64,000 nucleotides of DNA from an uncultured Eubacterium sp. (GTDB lineage Bacteria > Bacillota > Clostridia > Lachnospirales > Lachnospiraceae). This document shows, piece by piece, positions 48,914 through 58,232 of the stretch (position 1 is its first letter; each line of letters begins with the position of its first letter). Under the pieces are notes generated by a model, which was given only the letters and a program-made list of their open reading frames with translations, did not search any database and was not told where the DNA came from. The translations under genes were made by a program, and so were the position numbers. The stretch covers positions 39,012 to 103,011 of the forward strand of contig CAKRDZ010000005.1 of the NCBI GenBank assembly GCA_934316845.1. The letters are read 5' to 3'.

Positions 48914-50594
48914 AATGCTCCTCCCTTCCAACCAGGTCTCGGAAGCGGATGACAATCTCGCCATCTTCCATTCTGGAATTTACATATTTTAACCATTTCC
49001 GGTCTTTTTTAGGATAATCTAAATTTTCGGCAAAACTGTGCCATCTTGTCTCTTTTCTTGCTTCCAAATGTGCAATAACGGCAAGGCACACGGTAAGCCG
49101 TTCTCTCAACTCATAGACAAACATCAATTCATGCATGTCCTCCGCTGCAACATCCTCGCTGAGTTCGATCAGCTGTTTGATCTTGTCTTTCGCAAGTGCC
49201 AGCTGCTTTTCATTGAACTGGTAATGCGTCGAAATTCCTCCGGCGTAATTGTCCATGACTTTCTGCATCGCCTCTTCCAAGGCTTCGACGGTAAACATAT
49301 CGTTGGTTCCTGTCAAATAATGGTTATATTCTTTTATCTTCTCTTCCAATGCCGTTTCTTCTTCTGCCTCATTTACCGGCAGTTCCTGCCCGGCATCCAG
49401 TTCTTTTACCATATGAAGTGCCGCGATCTCGCCTTCGACCATTGCCCCGGTCACGTATTTCTGCGGACATCCCCCGGCGACATCTCCTGCCGCATACAGT
49501 CCGTGGATCGTCGTCTGGCGGTCCGTGTCCACCCAATATCCGCTGGCGGTGTGTCCGCCTACGATATAAGGTTCGGTTCCCTCAATCTCGACATTCTGCT
49601 CGCTCGGCTTCTTGCCGGATTCAATCCATTTGAGTGTCTGGCTTGGTGCCATGTTGAGGTAGGCTTTTTTCAATGACTCATCCTGCTCATCGCTGATTCC
49701 TTCCGTGCGCAGGTAGCAAGGGCCTCTTCCTTCCAGATTTTCCATCACGGTTCCATACACCCGCTCCGACGTCGTCAGACCGTATTTATCTTCGTAAACT
49801 TCGCCTTTTGCGTTGACCTGCTTTGCGCCGACGCCCTGTGCGATCGTTCCGGTCGGTGCGATCGTATCTTTGCACCGGAGGGCGATAAAGCGCATCTCAA
49901 AGGTTGTCATCTCGGCTCCGCTCCGAATCCCCATCGCATATCCTGCGCCGGTGTTAAATGGCGGATACCACATTTTATGTCTCGAAAATCCCGGATTGTT
50001 CGGACGGTAAAGTCCTGCCGCTCCGCCGGTCGCACAAAGCACTTTCTTTGCGCGGATCTCGTAAGCCGTGTTTTCTTCCATCGAAAATCCAAACGCTCCG
50101 CGGATCGTATTATCCTCCACAATGTAATCGGTTATATTAATCCGGTTTAGTACGGTCACATTCGGAAGGCTCTCAACTGCCGAAGCCAGCAGCGGTTTCA
50201 TATTTTCACCGTTAATCTTTATATTTCGATTTCCGCGTGCAACGTATTCTCCATTTTCATCTTTCAAAATGACTAGTCCGAGTTGTTCCATTTTTTCCGT
50301 TACCCGGTTGAGTCCCTCTGACATCGTCATGAGCAGATCTTCTCTCACGATGCCATCCGCATCTTTTTTCGCATATTCCACATAATCTTCCGGCTTTCTT
50401 CCCTTTACGATATAGGCATTGATCGCGTTGACACCGGCAGCCAGGCAGCCACTCCGCTTAATATTTGCCTTTTCCGCAATAATGATCGAATAATCGGATT
50501 TTTCACGGATCGTTAATGCGGCGTAACATCCTGCCGTTCCTCCACCGACGATCAATATGTCCGTGTGAAGTATTTTTTTATTTTCAATCTGCAT
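48897..50594 (-). CDS. aprA: Adenylylsulfate reductase alpha subunit (FAD)
   Basis: 565 residues. FAD motif ILIVGGGTAGCYAALT, then PNNPGFSRHKMWYPPFNTG and IALRCKDTIAPTGTIAQG, which are characteristic of AprA rather than of fumarate reductases. It reduces APS to sulfite and AMP. AprAB is best known from dissimilatory sulfate reducers, but here it sits with assimilatory genes and without dsrAB. It is somewhat shorter than dissimilatory AprA (about 650). AAGGAGG precedes the ATG. Confidence 0.9.
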   Translation of the reverse strand: MQIENKKILHTDILIVGGGTAGCYAALTIREKSDYSIIIAEKANIKRSGCLAAGVNAINAYIVKGRKPEDYVEYAKKDADGIVREDLLMTMSEGLNRVTEKMEQLGLVILKDENGEYVARGNRNIKINGENMKPLLASAVESLPNVTVLNRINITDYIVEDNTIRGAFGFSMEENTAYEIRAKKVLCATGGAAGLYRPNNPGFSRHKMWYPPFNTGAGYAMGIRSGAEMTTFEMRFIALRCKDTIAPTGTIAQGVGAKQVNAKGEVYEDKYGLTTSERVYGTVMENLEGRGPCYLRTEGISDEQDESLKKAYLNMAPSQTLKWIESGKKPSEQNVEIEGTEPYIVGGHTASGYWVDTDRQTTIHGLYAAGDVAGGCPQKYVTGAMVEGEIAALHMVKELDAGQELPVNEAEEETALEEKIKEYNHYLTGTNDMFTVEALEEAMQKVMDNYAGGISTHYQFNEKQLALAKDKIKQLIELSEDVAAEDMHELMFVYELRERLTVCLAVIAHLEARKETRWHSFAENLDYPKKDRKWLKYVNSRMEDGEIVIRFRDLVGREEHYEHSN

Positions 50595-50684
50595 CGCAGC
50601 TCCTCCTTGAATTTCCTGTTCTTTGCGTATTGCTGTTTTCCCAGCTCGCCAGCTGCCCTACGGGATGCTCCGCAGCTTACGCTG

Positions 50685-51746
50685 CTAAATGTAGAACACA
50701 TCCTGTTCCTGCATCTCTTTATTTTCGAGCAGGTACGTCTGTGCCTCGTCAAATACATACAACCGGTAGATCAGCACATGTACCGTCTCGCCGACAGCCA
50801 CCAGATCTTTTTCCAGCGACCGCTCACCGACAACCTCAATTCCGTTAATATCAACGGTGATGTCAATGCGGTTTCCGCGGAATACCACGTCTTTTACGAC
50901 GCCCGTCTCTGCCGCGCTGATGTACTGATCCAGTTTTCCACTCTTTGATATTTTTATAAATTCCGGCCGGATGACGGCTCTGTCTGCCCCCTCGACCTGG
51001 TCGAATCCTTTTAATTTTCCATATTCTTCCACTACCGATGATCTGCCGATGAATTTGGCAACAAACGGGGTTCCCGGTGATTTGTAAATTTCTACCGGCG
51101 TTCCCATCTGCTCAATGGTTCCGTGGTTCGTAATGATGATCTCATCTGCCACCTCCACCGCCTCATCCTGATCGTGAGTGACGAAAATACTCGTAATTCC
51201 AAGTTTTTCCACCATTTCTTTGAGCCAGCTCCGCAGCTCCGTTCTTACTTTAGCGTCGATCGCCGCAAATGGTTCATCCAGCAAGAGTACCTGTGGATTC
51301 GGTGCCAGCGCTCTGGCAAATGCCACTCTCTGGCGCTGCCCGCCGGACAGCTGATTGGGATACCGTTTTTCCATCCCCGAAAGTCCGGTTAATTCGAGAA
51401 GTTCTTTGACTCTCTCTTTGATCTGTTTTTTCGGCATCTTCTGCAATTCCAGGCCAAACGCCACATTGTCAAAAACTGTCATATATCGGAACAACGCATA
51501 ATTTTGAAATACAAATCCGATGCCACGCTTCGATGCCGGAATGTCATTGACCCGTTTTCCGTCGATGAAGATATCTCCGGAATTTGGATTTTCCAGCCCT
51601 GCGATCATTCGCAAAAGTGTCGTTTTTCCGCTTCCGGAAGGTCCGAGAAGCGCAACCAGTTTTCCTTTTTCAATCCCGAAACTCACATTGTCGGAGGCAA
51701 GGAAATCGCCGTACCGCTTGTATATGTTCTTCATTTCTACGTACAT
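50685..51746 (-). CDS. cysA: Sulfate/thiosulfate ABC transporter ATPase
   Basis: 353 residues. Walker A GPSGSGKTT, signature LSGGQRQRVAFARAL, Walker B VLLLDEPFAAIDAKV; the C-terminal regulatory domain is present. It powers sulfate import with CysT and CysW. The ATG lies one codon after the cysW stop. A small hairpin-rich gap of 90 bp separates it from aprA. Confidence 0.92.
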   Translation of the reverse strand: MYVEMKNIYKRYGDFLASDNVSFGIEKGKLVALLGPSGSGKTTLLRMIAGLENPNSGDIFIDGKRVNDIPASKRGIGFVFQNYALFRYMTVFDNVAFGLELQKMPKKQIKERVKELLELTGLSGMEKRYPNQLSGGQRQRVAFARALAPNPQVLLLDEPFAAIDAKVRTELRSWLKEMVEKLGITSIFVTHDQDEAVEVADEIIITNHGTIEQMGTPVEIYKSPGTPFVAKFIGRSSVVEEYGKLKGFDQVEGADRAVIRPEFIKISKSGKLDQYISAAETGVVKDVVFRGNRIDITVDINGIEVVGERSLEKDLVAVGETVHVLIYRLYVFDEAQTYLLENKEMQEQDVFYI

Positions 51747-51749
51747 TGC

Positions 51750-52610
51750 TTACCGCCCTTCCTTTCCTTTGTCCCGGTGTTCGAGAATATTTCTTGCGAT
51801 CAGTAAGATCACCGCCAGGATCACTAAGATCGAAGATACGGCAAATGCCGCCGTGATCGAAGTATCCGTTCCTGACATATATAATGCATCTATTTCCAGC
51901 GGAAGTGTAAATGTCTCGCCCCTTGTCTTTGACAGGGCATTGACGGCACCAAATTCGCCTAACGCTCTCGCTGTACATAAGATAATACCATAAATCAGTC
52001 CCCATTTCATCTGTGGAAGCGTAATTTTTCGAAAAATTTTATATCCGCTCGCTCCCATCAGCGCCGCAGCCTCTTCTTCGTCCTTTCCCTGCGCATTGAG
52101 AATCGGGATCAATTCCCTCGATACAAATGGAAACGTAACAAAGATCGTCGCCAGCACGACACCCGGAATCGCAAATGTGATACGGATGTCCGTTCCCAGC
52201 CATTGGTTCACTGCACGGATCGCGGGGTAAAACCATCCGAGCCGTCCAAAGGTCATCAGATAGGCAAGTCCTACGATCACCGGCGATATCGAAAACGGTA
52301 TATCAATGAGTGTCGCCAGGATCTGTTTTCCGCGAAAGGAAAATTTTGTCAAAAGCCATGCGGCGCAGATTCCAAAAAACGTATTTACGATGACCGCGAT
52401 TACCGTCGCCAGAATCGTTACGCCCAGAGCGCTTCGCACATATTCTGTTGAGATTGACTCCAGATAAAAACCGATTCCCTCTTTCAGGGAACTGGCGATC
52501 ACCGATGCCAATGGGATCACAAGCATCAATACGAGAAATGCCACCGTTATGGTGATCATCAGCCGTTTTGTCCGCCGCTTTCCGCGTTCGAGTTTTTCCT
52601 GTTCGCTCAT
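51750..52610 (-). CDS. cysW: Sulfate ABC transporter permease CysW
   Basis: 286 residues, six membrane helices. FGICAAWLLTKF, PFSISPVIVGLAY and the EAA loop EEEAAALMGASGYKIF are typical of CysW. Forms the channel with CysT. AGGAGAGG precedes the ATG. Confidence 0.92.
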   Translation of the reverse strand: MSEQEKLERGKRRTKRLMITITVAFLVLMLVIPLASVIASSLKEGIGFYLESISTEYVRSALGVTILATVIAVIVNTFFGICAAWLLTKFSFRGKQILATLIDIPFSISPVIVGLAYLMTFGRLGWFYPAIRAVNQWLGTDIRITFAIPGVVLATIFVTFPFVSRELIPILNAQGKDEEEAAALMGASGYKIFRKITLPQMKWGLIYGIILCTARALGEFGAVNALSKTRGETFTLPLEIDALYMSGTDTSITAAFAVSSILVILAVILLIARNILEHRDKGKEGR

Positions 52611-52622
52611 GGCTATCCTCTC

Positions 52623-53477
52623 CTACAACAAATTTGTTCTCGCTGACTGTCTCGCCTGCACGATATTGACAAAAAGCAAAAGCAGGAATGACAGGATCAG
52701 CATGACAAATGCGATCGCCGTCGCACTTGCATAATCAATATAACTTAATTTCTGCATAATAACATAAGAAATTACCTGCGTCTTTTCCTTTGCGCTGTTT
52801 CCCGAAATGTAAATGACACTGCCGTATTCACCAATTCCTCTGGCAAAAGCAAGGCCAAATCCGGTCAGCAGAGCCGGCCGTAATTCCGGTAAAATAACGG
52901 AAAAGAACGTCTTTCTCGGTGTCGCGCCAAGCATATATGCCGCTTCTTCGTACTGGCCGTCCATTTTTTCAAGAACCGGCTGAACCGCTCTTATGACAAA
53001 TGGCAGTCCGACAAAGATCAACGCGATCACAAGTCCAGAATGGGTGTAGGTCACTTTAATTCCAATTTTTTCCAACCCATTTCCCAGCCAGCCGCTTTCC
53101 GAATACAATTTTGAAAGCGTAATGCCGGCAACTGCGGTCGGCAGTGCAAACGGAAGTTCAATGAATCCATCTAAGATCCGTTTTCCCGGAAAATCGTATT
53201 TAACCAACGTCCACGCTACGATCAGTCCAAACACCGCATTGAGTACCGCCGCCACAAACGAACAGCCGATGCTGGTAAGAAACGCATTCCGCACATTCGG
53301 TTTCCAGAGCAGTGCGAAAAATTCACGCGGGGAAATCTGCAGCGAATGCACGAGCACGGATGCCAGCGGAATGAGCACAATGAGCGAAAGCATCGTCACG
53401 ACAATTCCCAAAGTGCATCGATAACCCGGTATGACTCTGGCTTTTTTCACTTTTTTTGGTATATCTGCCTGTTTCAT
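52623..53477 (-). CDS. cysT: Sulfate ABC transporter permease CysT
   Basis: 284 residues, six membrane helices. FGLIVAWTLVKYDFPGKR, ELPFALPTAVAGITL and the EAA loop YEEAAYMLGATPRKTF match CysT/CysU. It lies 12 bp before cysW. Confidence 0.92.
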   Translation of the reverse strand: MKQADIPKKVKKARVIPGYRCTLGIVVTMLSLIVLIPLASVLVHSLQISPREFFALLWKPNVRNAFLTSIGCSFVAAVLNAVFGLIVAWTLVKYDFPGKRILDGFIELPFALPTAVAGITLSKLYSESGWLGNGLEKIGIKVTYTHSGLVIALIFVGLPFVIRAVQPVLEKMDGQYEEAAYMLGATPRKTFFSVILPELRPALLTGFGLAFARGIGEYGSVIYISGNSAKEKTQVISYVIMQKLSYIDYASATAIAFVMLILSFLLLLFVNIVQARQSARTNLL

Positions 53478-53497
53478 CTTCTCTCGCTCCTGTTATT

Positions 53498-54523
53498 CTA
53501 GTATTCGTAAATCTCATCAAACATGGCGCCATCGTCAAAATACGTCTCGTAGGCTTTGTCCCAGCCACCGTAATCTCCGATGTTCCACATTTTGATCGAC
53601 AGGTCGTATTTGCCTGAAAATTCCTGTAAGACTGCTTCATTGGATGGACGGTAGCCATTTTCCCCAATGAGCCGCTGAGCTTCGTCACTGTACAAATATT
53701 GTAAATATCCGGCGCTCACTTCTTCACTCTGGTTCATTCTGGCATTGTCATCGACCACCGCCACACTCGGCTGCGCCAGTATGCTGACCGAAGGATTGAT
53801 CATCTCGTATTCGCCCGGATAAGAGTCCAATGTCGCCAGTGCCTCATTTTCCCAGGCGATCAGCACGTCACCCTTTTTGTTTTCTACAAATGTAGTAGTC
53901 GCTCCTCTTGCGCCCGAATCCATGACGGACACATTTTGATACAGCGCTTTCATAAACTGCTTTTCTTTCGCCGCATCGTTCCATGTCGTCTTCGCATAAC
54001 TGAGTGCCGCCAGGAAATTCCAGCACGCTCCGCCGCTGCTCTTCGGATCCGGTGTAATGACTTCCACACCGTCCTTTACCAAATCCTTCCAGTCTTGAAT
54101 CTGCTTTGGTTTTCCTTTTCGTACCAAAAATACGATGGTCGATGTGTACGGAGCACTGTCTTTGTCAAATTCTTTCTGCCATCCGGCATCAATCAGCCCC
54201 GTTTTTTCAATCAATGTGATGTCATGCTCAAGTGCCAGTGTAACGACATCGGCATTACATCCTTCCACGACGGATCTTGCCTGGCTTCCGGAACCTCCGT
54301 GCGACTGTATGACCCGCACTTTCTTTCCGAAATTCTTTTCATAATATTGTTCAAATAACACATTGTATTTTTCGTAAAATTCTCTCGTCGGATCGTAGGA
54401 AACGTTGGTGATTGTCAGCTCGCCGCCGTTCTTTTTTCCACAGCCGCCGAGTCCCAGCACCATTCCGGCTGTCATTGCCACGATAAGCACCGTGGACAAT
54501 ATTCTGTGTTTTCTTTTCTGCAT
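53498..54523 (-). CDS. Sulfate-binding lipoprotein
   Basis: 341 residues. Lipobox LGLGGC with Cys28. Family signatures: NVSYDPTREFYEKYN and QSHGGSGSQARSVVEG, the sulfate-contact segment of SBP/CysP proteins, and later ENEALATLDSYPGEYE. It captures sulfate or thiosulfate outside the cell for CysTWA. First transporter gene after cysK. Confidence 0.92.
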   Translation of the reverse strand: MQKRKHRILSTVLIVAMTAGMVLGLGGCGKKNGGELTITNVSYDPTREFYEKYNVLFEQYYEKNFGKKVRVIQSHGGSGSQARSVVEGCNADVVTLALEHDITLIEKTGLIDAGWQKEFDKDSAPYTSTIVFLVRKGKPKQIQDWKDLVKDGVEVITPDPKSSGGACWNFLAALSYAKTTWNDAAKEKQFMKALYQNVSVMDSGARGATTTFVENKKGDVLIAWENEALATLDSYPGEYEMINPSVSILAQPSVAVVDDNARMNQSEEVSAGYLQYLYSDEAQRLIGENGYRPSNEAVLQEFSGKYDLSIKMWNIGDYGGWDKAYETYFDDGAMFDEIYEY

Positions 54524-54537
54524 AAAATCCTCTGCCT

Positions 54538-55470
54538 TTATACGATAAATAAGGAAGTAGAAAGATATCTCTCACCGGTATCCGGGAGCAGTACCACGAT
54601 GTTTTTGCCCTCATTTTCCGGACGTTTGGCAAGTTCTGTCGCCGCGTACAATGCCGCGCCGGAAGAAATTCCCACAAGCACACCGTCGGTTCTTGCAATC
54701 TTTCTTGCTGTCTCGAATGCATCGTCATTTTCCACTTTTATAATCTCATCCAACACTTTCATTTCCAGTACACCCGGCACGAAACCGGCGCCGATTCCCT
54801 GAATCTTATGTGGTCCCGGTTTTCCTCCGGAAAGCACCGGTGAACTTGCCGGCTCTACAGCTACGACTTTGACATCCGGATTTTTCTCTTTCAATGCCAG
54901 TCCGGTTCCGGTTACGGTTCCGCCGGTTCCGACTGCCGATACGAAGATGTCTACCTTTCCATCGGTATCTCCCCAGATTTCCTGTCCGGTCGTCTTTTTG
55001 TGAATTTCCGGATTTGCCTCGTTTTCAAACTGCTGTGGAATAAATGCATTTCCATATTCTTCCTTTAATGCTTCTGCTTTTGCGATCGCACCTTTCATCC
55101 CTTCGCGTCCCGGTGTGAGTACGATCTCTGCCCCCAGTGCCGTTACGATCTTGCGTCTTTCCACACTCATCGTATCCGGCATCGTAAGAATCAGATGCAG
55201 TCCTTTGGCTGCTGCCACAAAGGCAAGTCCGATTCCTGTATTTCCGCTTGTCGGCTCGATAATAACGGTGTCGGCGTTGATCTTGCCATCTTTGATCCCC
55301 TGCTCGATCATCGCTCCTGCCACACGGTCTTTCACGCTTCCCAGCGGATTAAAATATTCCAATTTCGCGATCACTTTCGCTTTTAATTCATTCTCTTTTT
55401 CATAATTTGTCAGCTCCAGCAACGGAGTGTTTCCAATCAACTCTGTCAACTGCTTTGCAATCTTTTCCAT
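54538..55470 (-). CDS. cysK: Cysteine synthase (O-acetylserine sulfhydrylase)
   Basis: 310 residues from the ATG at 55470; upstream in-frame ATGs have no ribosome binding site and lie beyond the promoter. PLP lysine in FNPLGSVKDRVAG, TSGNTGIGLAFVAAAKG, and GTGGTVTGTG. It makes cysteine from O-acetylserine and sulfide. First gene of the sulfur supra-operon. The stretch GGAAGGGCGGTAA before its ATG is repeated before cysA. Confidence 0.95.
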   Translation of the reverse strand: MEKIAKQLTELIGNTPLLELTNYEKENELKAKVIAKLEYFNPLGSVKDRVAGAMIEQGIKDGKINADTVIIEPTSGNTGIGLAFVAAAKGLHLILTMPDTMSVERRKIVTALGAEIVLTPGREGMKGAIAKAEALKEEYGNAFIPQQFENEANPEIHKKTTGQEIWGDTDGKVDIFVSAVGTGGTVTGTGLALKEKNPDVKVVAVEPASSPVLSGGKPGPHKIQGIGAGFVPGVLEMKVLDEIIKVENDDAFETARKIARTDGVLVGISSGAALYAATELAKRPENEGKNIVVLLPDTGERYLSTSLFIV

Positions 55471-55563
55471 AATCGTTACCGCCCTTCCTCTGTTTTTCGT
55501 TTTGCGATAGGTAGCATGCTGATGCATGCGCTGTTCAGCACGCTTCACTTATTGACTGAAACT

Positions 55564-55600
55564 ATCATATCACCTTTATCCTACTAAGTCAATAGGAATT
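55564..55600 (-). promoter_or_regulatory. cysK promoter with a CymR-like site over the -35
   Basis: Promoter TTGACT (55587-55592), 17 bp, TATGAT (55564-55569). The plus strand at 55578-55600 has TCCTA (55579-55583) and TAGGA (55593-55597) arms and ends in GGAATT, as in the Bacillus CymR box. It covers the -35, so binding would repress the whole operon when sulfur is plentiful. Confidence 0.6.
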
Positions 55601-55637
55601 ATGGAAAAAGTATATTTTTTTGAGAAAACCTGTCATT

Positions 55638-55686
55638 AAAAAGGGGCAGGAAACTAACAAAACGGTTAATTTCCTGCCCTTTTAAA
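55638..55686 (-). terminator. Bidirectional rho-independent terminator
   Basis: Perfect ten-base arms GGGCAGGAAA (55644-55653) and TTTCCTGCCC (55670-55679) with A-runs and T-runs on both sides. It ends the transglutaminase gene and isolates it from cysK. Confidence 0.85.
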
Positions 55687-55712
55687 GCTTATATTTCATT
55701 TCTGTTTGATAA

Positions 55713-58172
55713 TTATTTGAATTTTGACTTTTTATTGGCGCCCTTCTTAATCAACATTTTCTTATATGTCTTAAGCAGTTTCTTTGGCACCTTAAACTGT
55801 GCTTTTTTATAAATGCCTTTGAAAGCCTTTGCACCTACGGACTTCGTCGTAAGTTTTGTGGATTTGATCGTTACTTTCTTCAAATTCTTACATTTATAAA
55901 ATGCTGCTTTTCCAATCTTTACAATGTTGCTGCCAATTGTCACTCTCTTGATGGTAGTGTTGCCATAAAACGCTTTTGCCGCAATGGAGGTTACCTTATA
56001 GGTCTTTCCATCAACCGTAACCGTTGCCGGAATTGTTACCTTTGCAGAACCTGCACCGGCAAATGCTGCCTCGCCCTCTGACGCACCGCTGCCTGGCTTT
56101 GTAACCATATACACACCCGATGAAGCGGTTACGTAATCCCCTTTTACATGGGTATCTGTATCTGTGCCGTTATCTGTAGTGGTTCCGGTTGGTTTGCTTG
56201 TAGCAGCCGGTTTGTTGGCAGTCGTTGGAGCAGCAGTTGGTTTACTTGTAGCATTTGGTTTGGTTGTGCCGCCTGTAGTGCTTCCGGTTGCAGGAATCGT
56301 CTCTGTTTTCGTTATATTACATACTTTACATTTATACGTCCTGATCCCCTCTGTTGTACTGGTCGGCTTCTTTGTAATGGTTCCGAGATTCCATGTATGA
56401 TCTGTCTTTGGAATAACGCTTCCCTTATTGACAATTTCTTCACATATCATACAGTATCTGTCACCGGTATATCCTTCTTCCAGACAAGTTGCCTTTTTAT
56501 TGTTCTTGATCGTAGTTAATTCATGCTTACAATCCGGCTTTGGTGTACTCTGGTTCTCGTTTACCGTTATGTCATAGGTTGTTGTGTAGCCATTGCACTC
56601 TACTGTAACGGTCTGTTTTCCGGTCTTATTCATGTCATAACCACTATATGTGATCTTCGCATCTTCTACGAGCACTTCGCTTTTATCCGACATAATATAA
56701 TAAACTTCATTATTCTCGTCGAATTCACTTCCCTGTACATAAGTTGTTACCTTTGGAACGACCTTAATGCCTTCGATCTCCGGTTTTTCCAGCACTTCAA
56801 CCTCATACGTTGTCTGGAATCCCTGATAATCTACCGTTATTGTCTGTTTACCAAGTTTGTCCGGATCATAACCGCTTACTGTACCAAGTCCTTTTCCTGC
56901 ATTATAAAGATCCGTCGCCGTTGATTCACCAAAGTCAAAACCACCACCGGATACATTGGTGTATTTGAATCTTAATTTATAATACAGATCATAGTTTGTG
57001 TCCAGTTCCTCTCCAAGAACATATTTTGTTTTCGCATTCTTGATTTCAATACTTTCTACTGTATTTACCAAAGAGGACCAGGATGGATCAACACAGTGGC
57101 TGATTCCAAGATGTGTCGCTGTGATACCATAATAGGTGTAAGATGGCTTTTGTCCTGACTTATTCTTTTCAGAACCTTCCCCATAATACGTATTGCCGCA
57201 GTCCCATGTGGTATCGATGTAATGCCAGCTTCCATTGTAGTATACGGCGTTCCATTCATGGTTGGTTATCATATTACCATTTGAATCATAAGGAACATCA
57301 TCTACTCTCGCTACACCTTCAACAGAGATACAAGGAATCCCCGCTGCACGGAACATTACCTGTGCAAGTCTTGCAAAACCTGAACACACACTTCTCTTAT
57401 TGTTAAACGTATCCTTTACCGGATCAATCTTAATAAGCCCGGTGCTGTTTAACAGTTCGTAGTCATACGCAATATTTTTACAGATCCAATCATGGATTTT
57501 TTTAATCTTCGTTTCATCAGAACCATTTCCGGCTACTTCCTTTGCCGTGTTAACAATGTCAACATAATTATCCGCACTTATCGCAGTAAGCAGCGCAGGA
57601 TTGACATAATCCTCCGGGTTACATGTCTCATTTAATCTATTGAGGAAATCCTGATTCTCCTTTCCCCAGTATGTGTATAATGACGGCACGCCATCCTGAA
57701 TCGTAACGTAAACCGCGTCAGTCCACTCTGTATAATTACTTGCACCGATACCATTCTTTACATCGAGATACGCCATATATTCGCCATCTTTAAGCGCTTT
57801 AAGATTTGGCGTATTAAAATCAGCAGTCACGGTACATTTCGTACCTTCAAACTCAGCAAAACCAGACAGTACGTTCACGTTCTTACTACTGCTGTACATA
57901 TACAGATAGGCAACCCAGTTTCTTCCCGTAAGTGCGCCAATACCGGCGTCCGCATCTGCAATATTAACTGTCAGCTTATTGTCCTCTAATTTAGCATTCC
58001 AATCGTGAATATCATCATTCAAAATCTCGGATGATTTTTCCTCTGTAAACAACTGTTTCTCTGCTGCCTGTGCCGTATCCGGTACGCTGATCGCACCAAT
58101 CATACCGATTACCAGACTTAACATCATCAGCCAGGCGATACATTTGTTTGTTTTCTTCTTGACTGTACTCAT
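55713..58172 (-). CDS. Secreted transglutaminase-like protein with Ig-like and LRR domains
   Basis: 819 residues from the ATG at 58172 (AAGGAGGAC upstream). Signal peptide 1-37. The transglutaminase-like core has Cys263 (RSVCSGFARL), His305 (TNHEWNAVYY) and Asp320 (WHYIDTTWD). Two Ig-like units (about 385-540) follow, then a Cys-pair-rich segment (CKHEL, CLEEGYTGDRYCMIC, YKCKVC) that may bind metal. A Thr/Pro linker leads to C-terminal LRR_5 repeats and a basic tail. It probably acts on peptides or cell-wall polymers at the cell surface; whether it cross-links or hydrolyses is unknown. Confidence 0.87.
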   Translation of the reverse strand: MSTVKKKTNKCIAWLMMLSLVIGMIGAISVPDTAQAAEKQLFTEEKSSEILNDDIHDWNAKLEDNKLTVNIADADAGIGALTGRNWVAYLYMYSSSKNVNVLSGFAEFEGTKCTVTADFNTPNLKALKDGEYMAYLDVKNGIGASNYTEWTDAVYVTIQDGVPSLYTYWGKENQDFLNRLNETCNPEDYVNPALLTAISADNYVDIVNTAKEVAGNGSDETKIKKIHDWICKNIAYDYELLNSTGLIKIDPVKDTFNNKRSVCSGFARLAQVMFRAAGIPCISVEGVARVDDVPYDSNGNMITNHEWNAVYYNGSWHYIDTTWDCGNTYYGEGSEKNKSGQKPSYTYYGITATHLGISHCVDPSWSSLVNTVESIEIKNAKTKYVLGEELDTNYDLYYKLRFKYTNVSGGGFDFGESTATDLYNAGKGLGTVSGYDPDKLGKQTITVDYQGFQTTYEVEVLEKPEIEGIKVVPKVTTYVQGSEFDENNEVYYIMSDKSEVLVEDAKITYSGYDMNKTGKQTVTVECNGYTTTYDITVNENQSTPKPDCKHELTTIKNNKKATCLEEGYTGDRYCMICEEIVNKGSVIPKTDHTWNLGTITKKPTSTTEGIRTYKCKVCNITKTETIPATGSTTGGTTKPNATSKPTAAPTTANKPAATSKPTGTTTDNGTDTDTHVKGDYVTASSGVYMVTKPGSGASEGEAAFAGAGSAKVTIPATVTVDGKTYKVTSIAAKAFYGNTTIKRVTIGSNIVKIGKAAFYKCKNLKKVTIKSTKLTTKSVGAKAFKGIYKKAQFKVPKKLLKTYKKMLIKKGANKKSKFK

Positions 58173-58202
58173 AAGTTGTCCTCCTTTTTTCATATAAAAT
58201 TT

Positions 58203-58225
58203 ATTATAAATGTATTAATACATTT
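58203..58225 (-). promoter_or_regulatory. Perfect 18-bp palindrome next to a -10 box
   Basis: AAATGTATTAATACATTT (58208-58225) is a perfect palindrome. It abuts TATAAT (58203-58208, minus strand), and no good -35 is seen at the right distance, which suggests activator-dependent expression of the transglutaminase gene. Confidence 0.45.
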
Positions 58226-58232
58226 CGTTTTA

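Noticed and set aside
48897..50594. Fumarate reductase or aspartate oxidase
   Set aside because: Same FAD fold, but the PNNPGFSRHKMWYPPFNTG segment, the AprB partner and neighbouring cysDN identify APS reductase.
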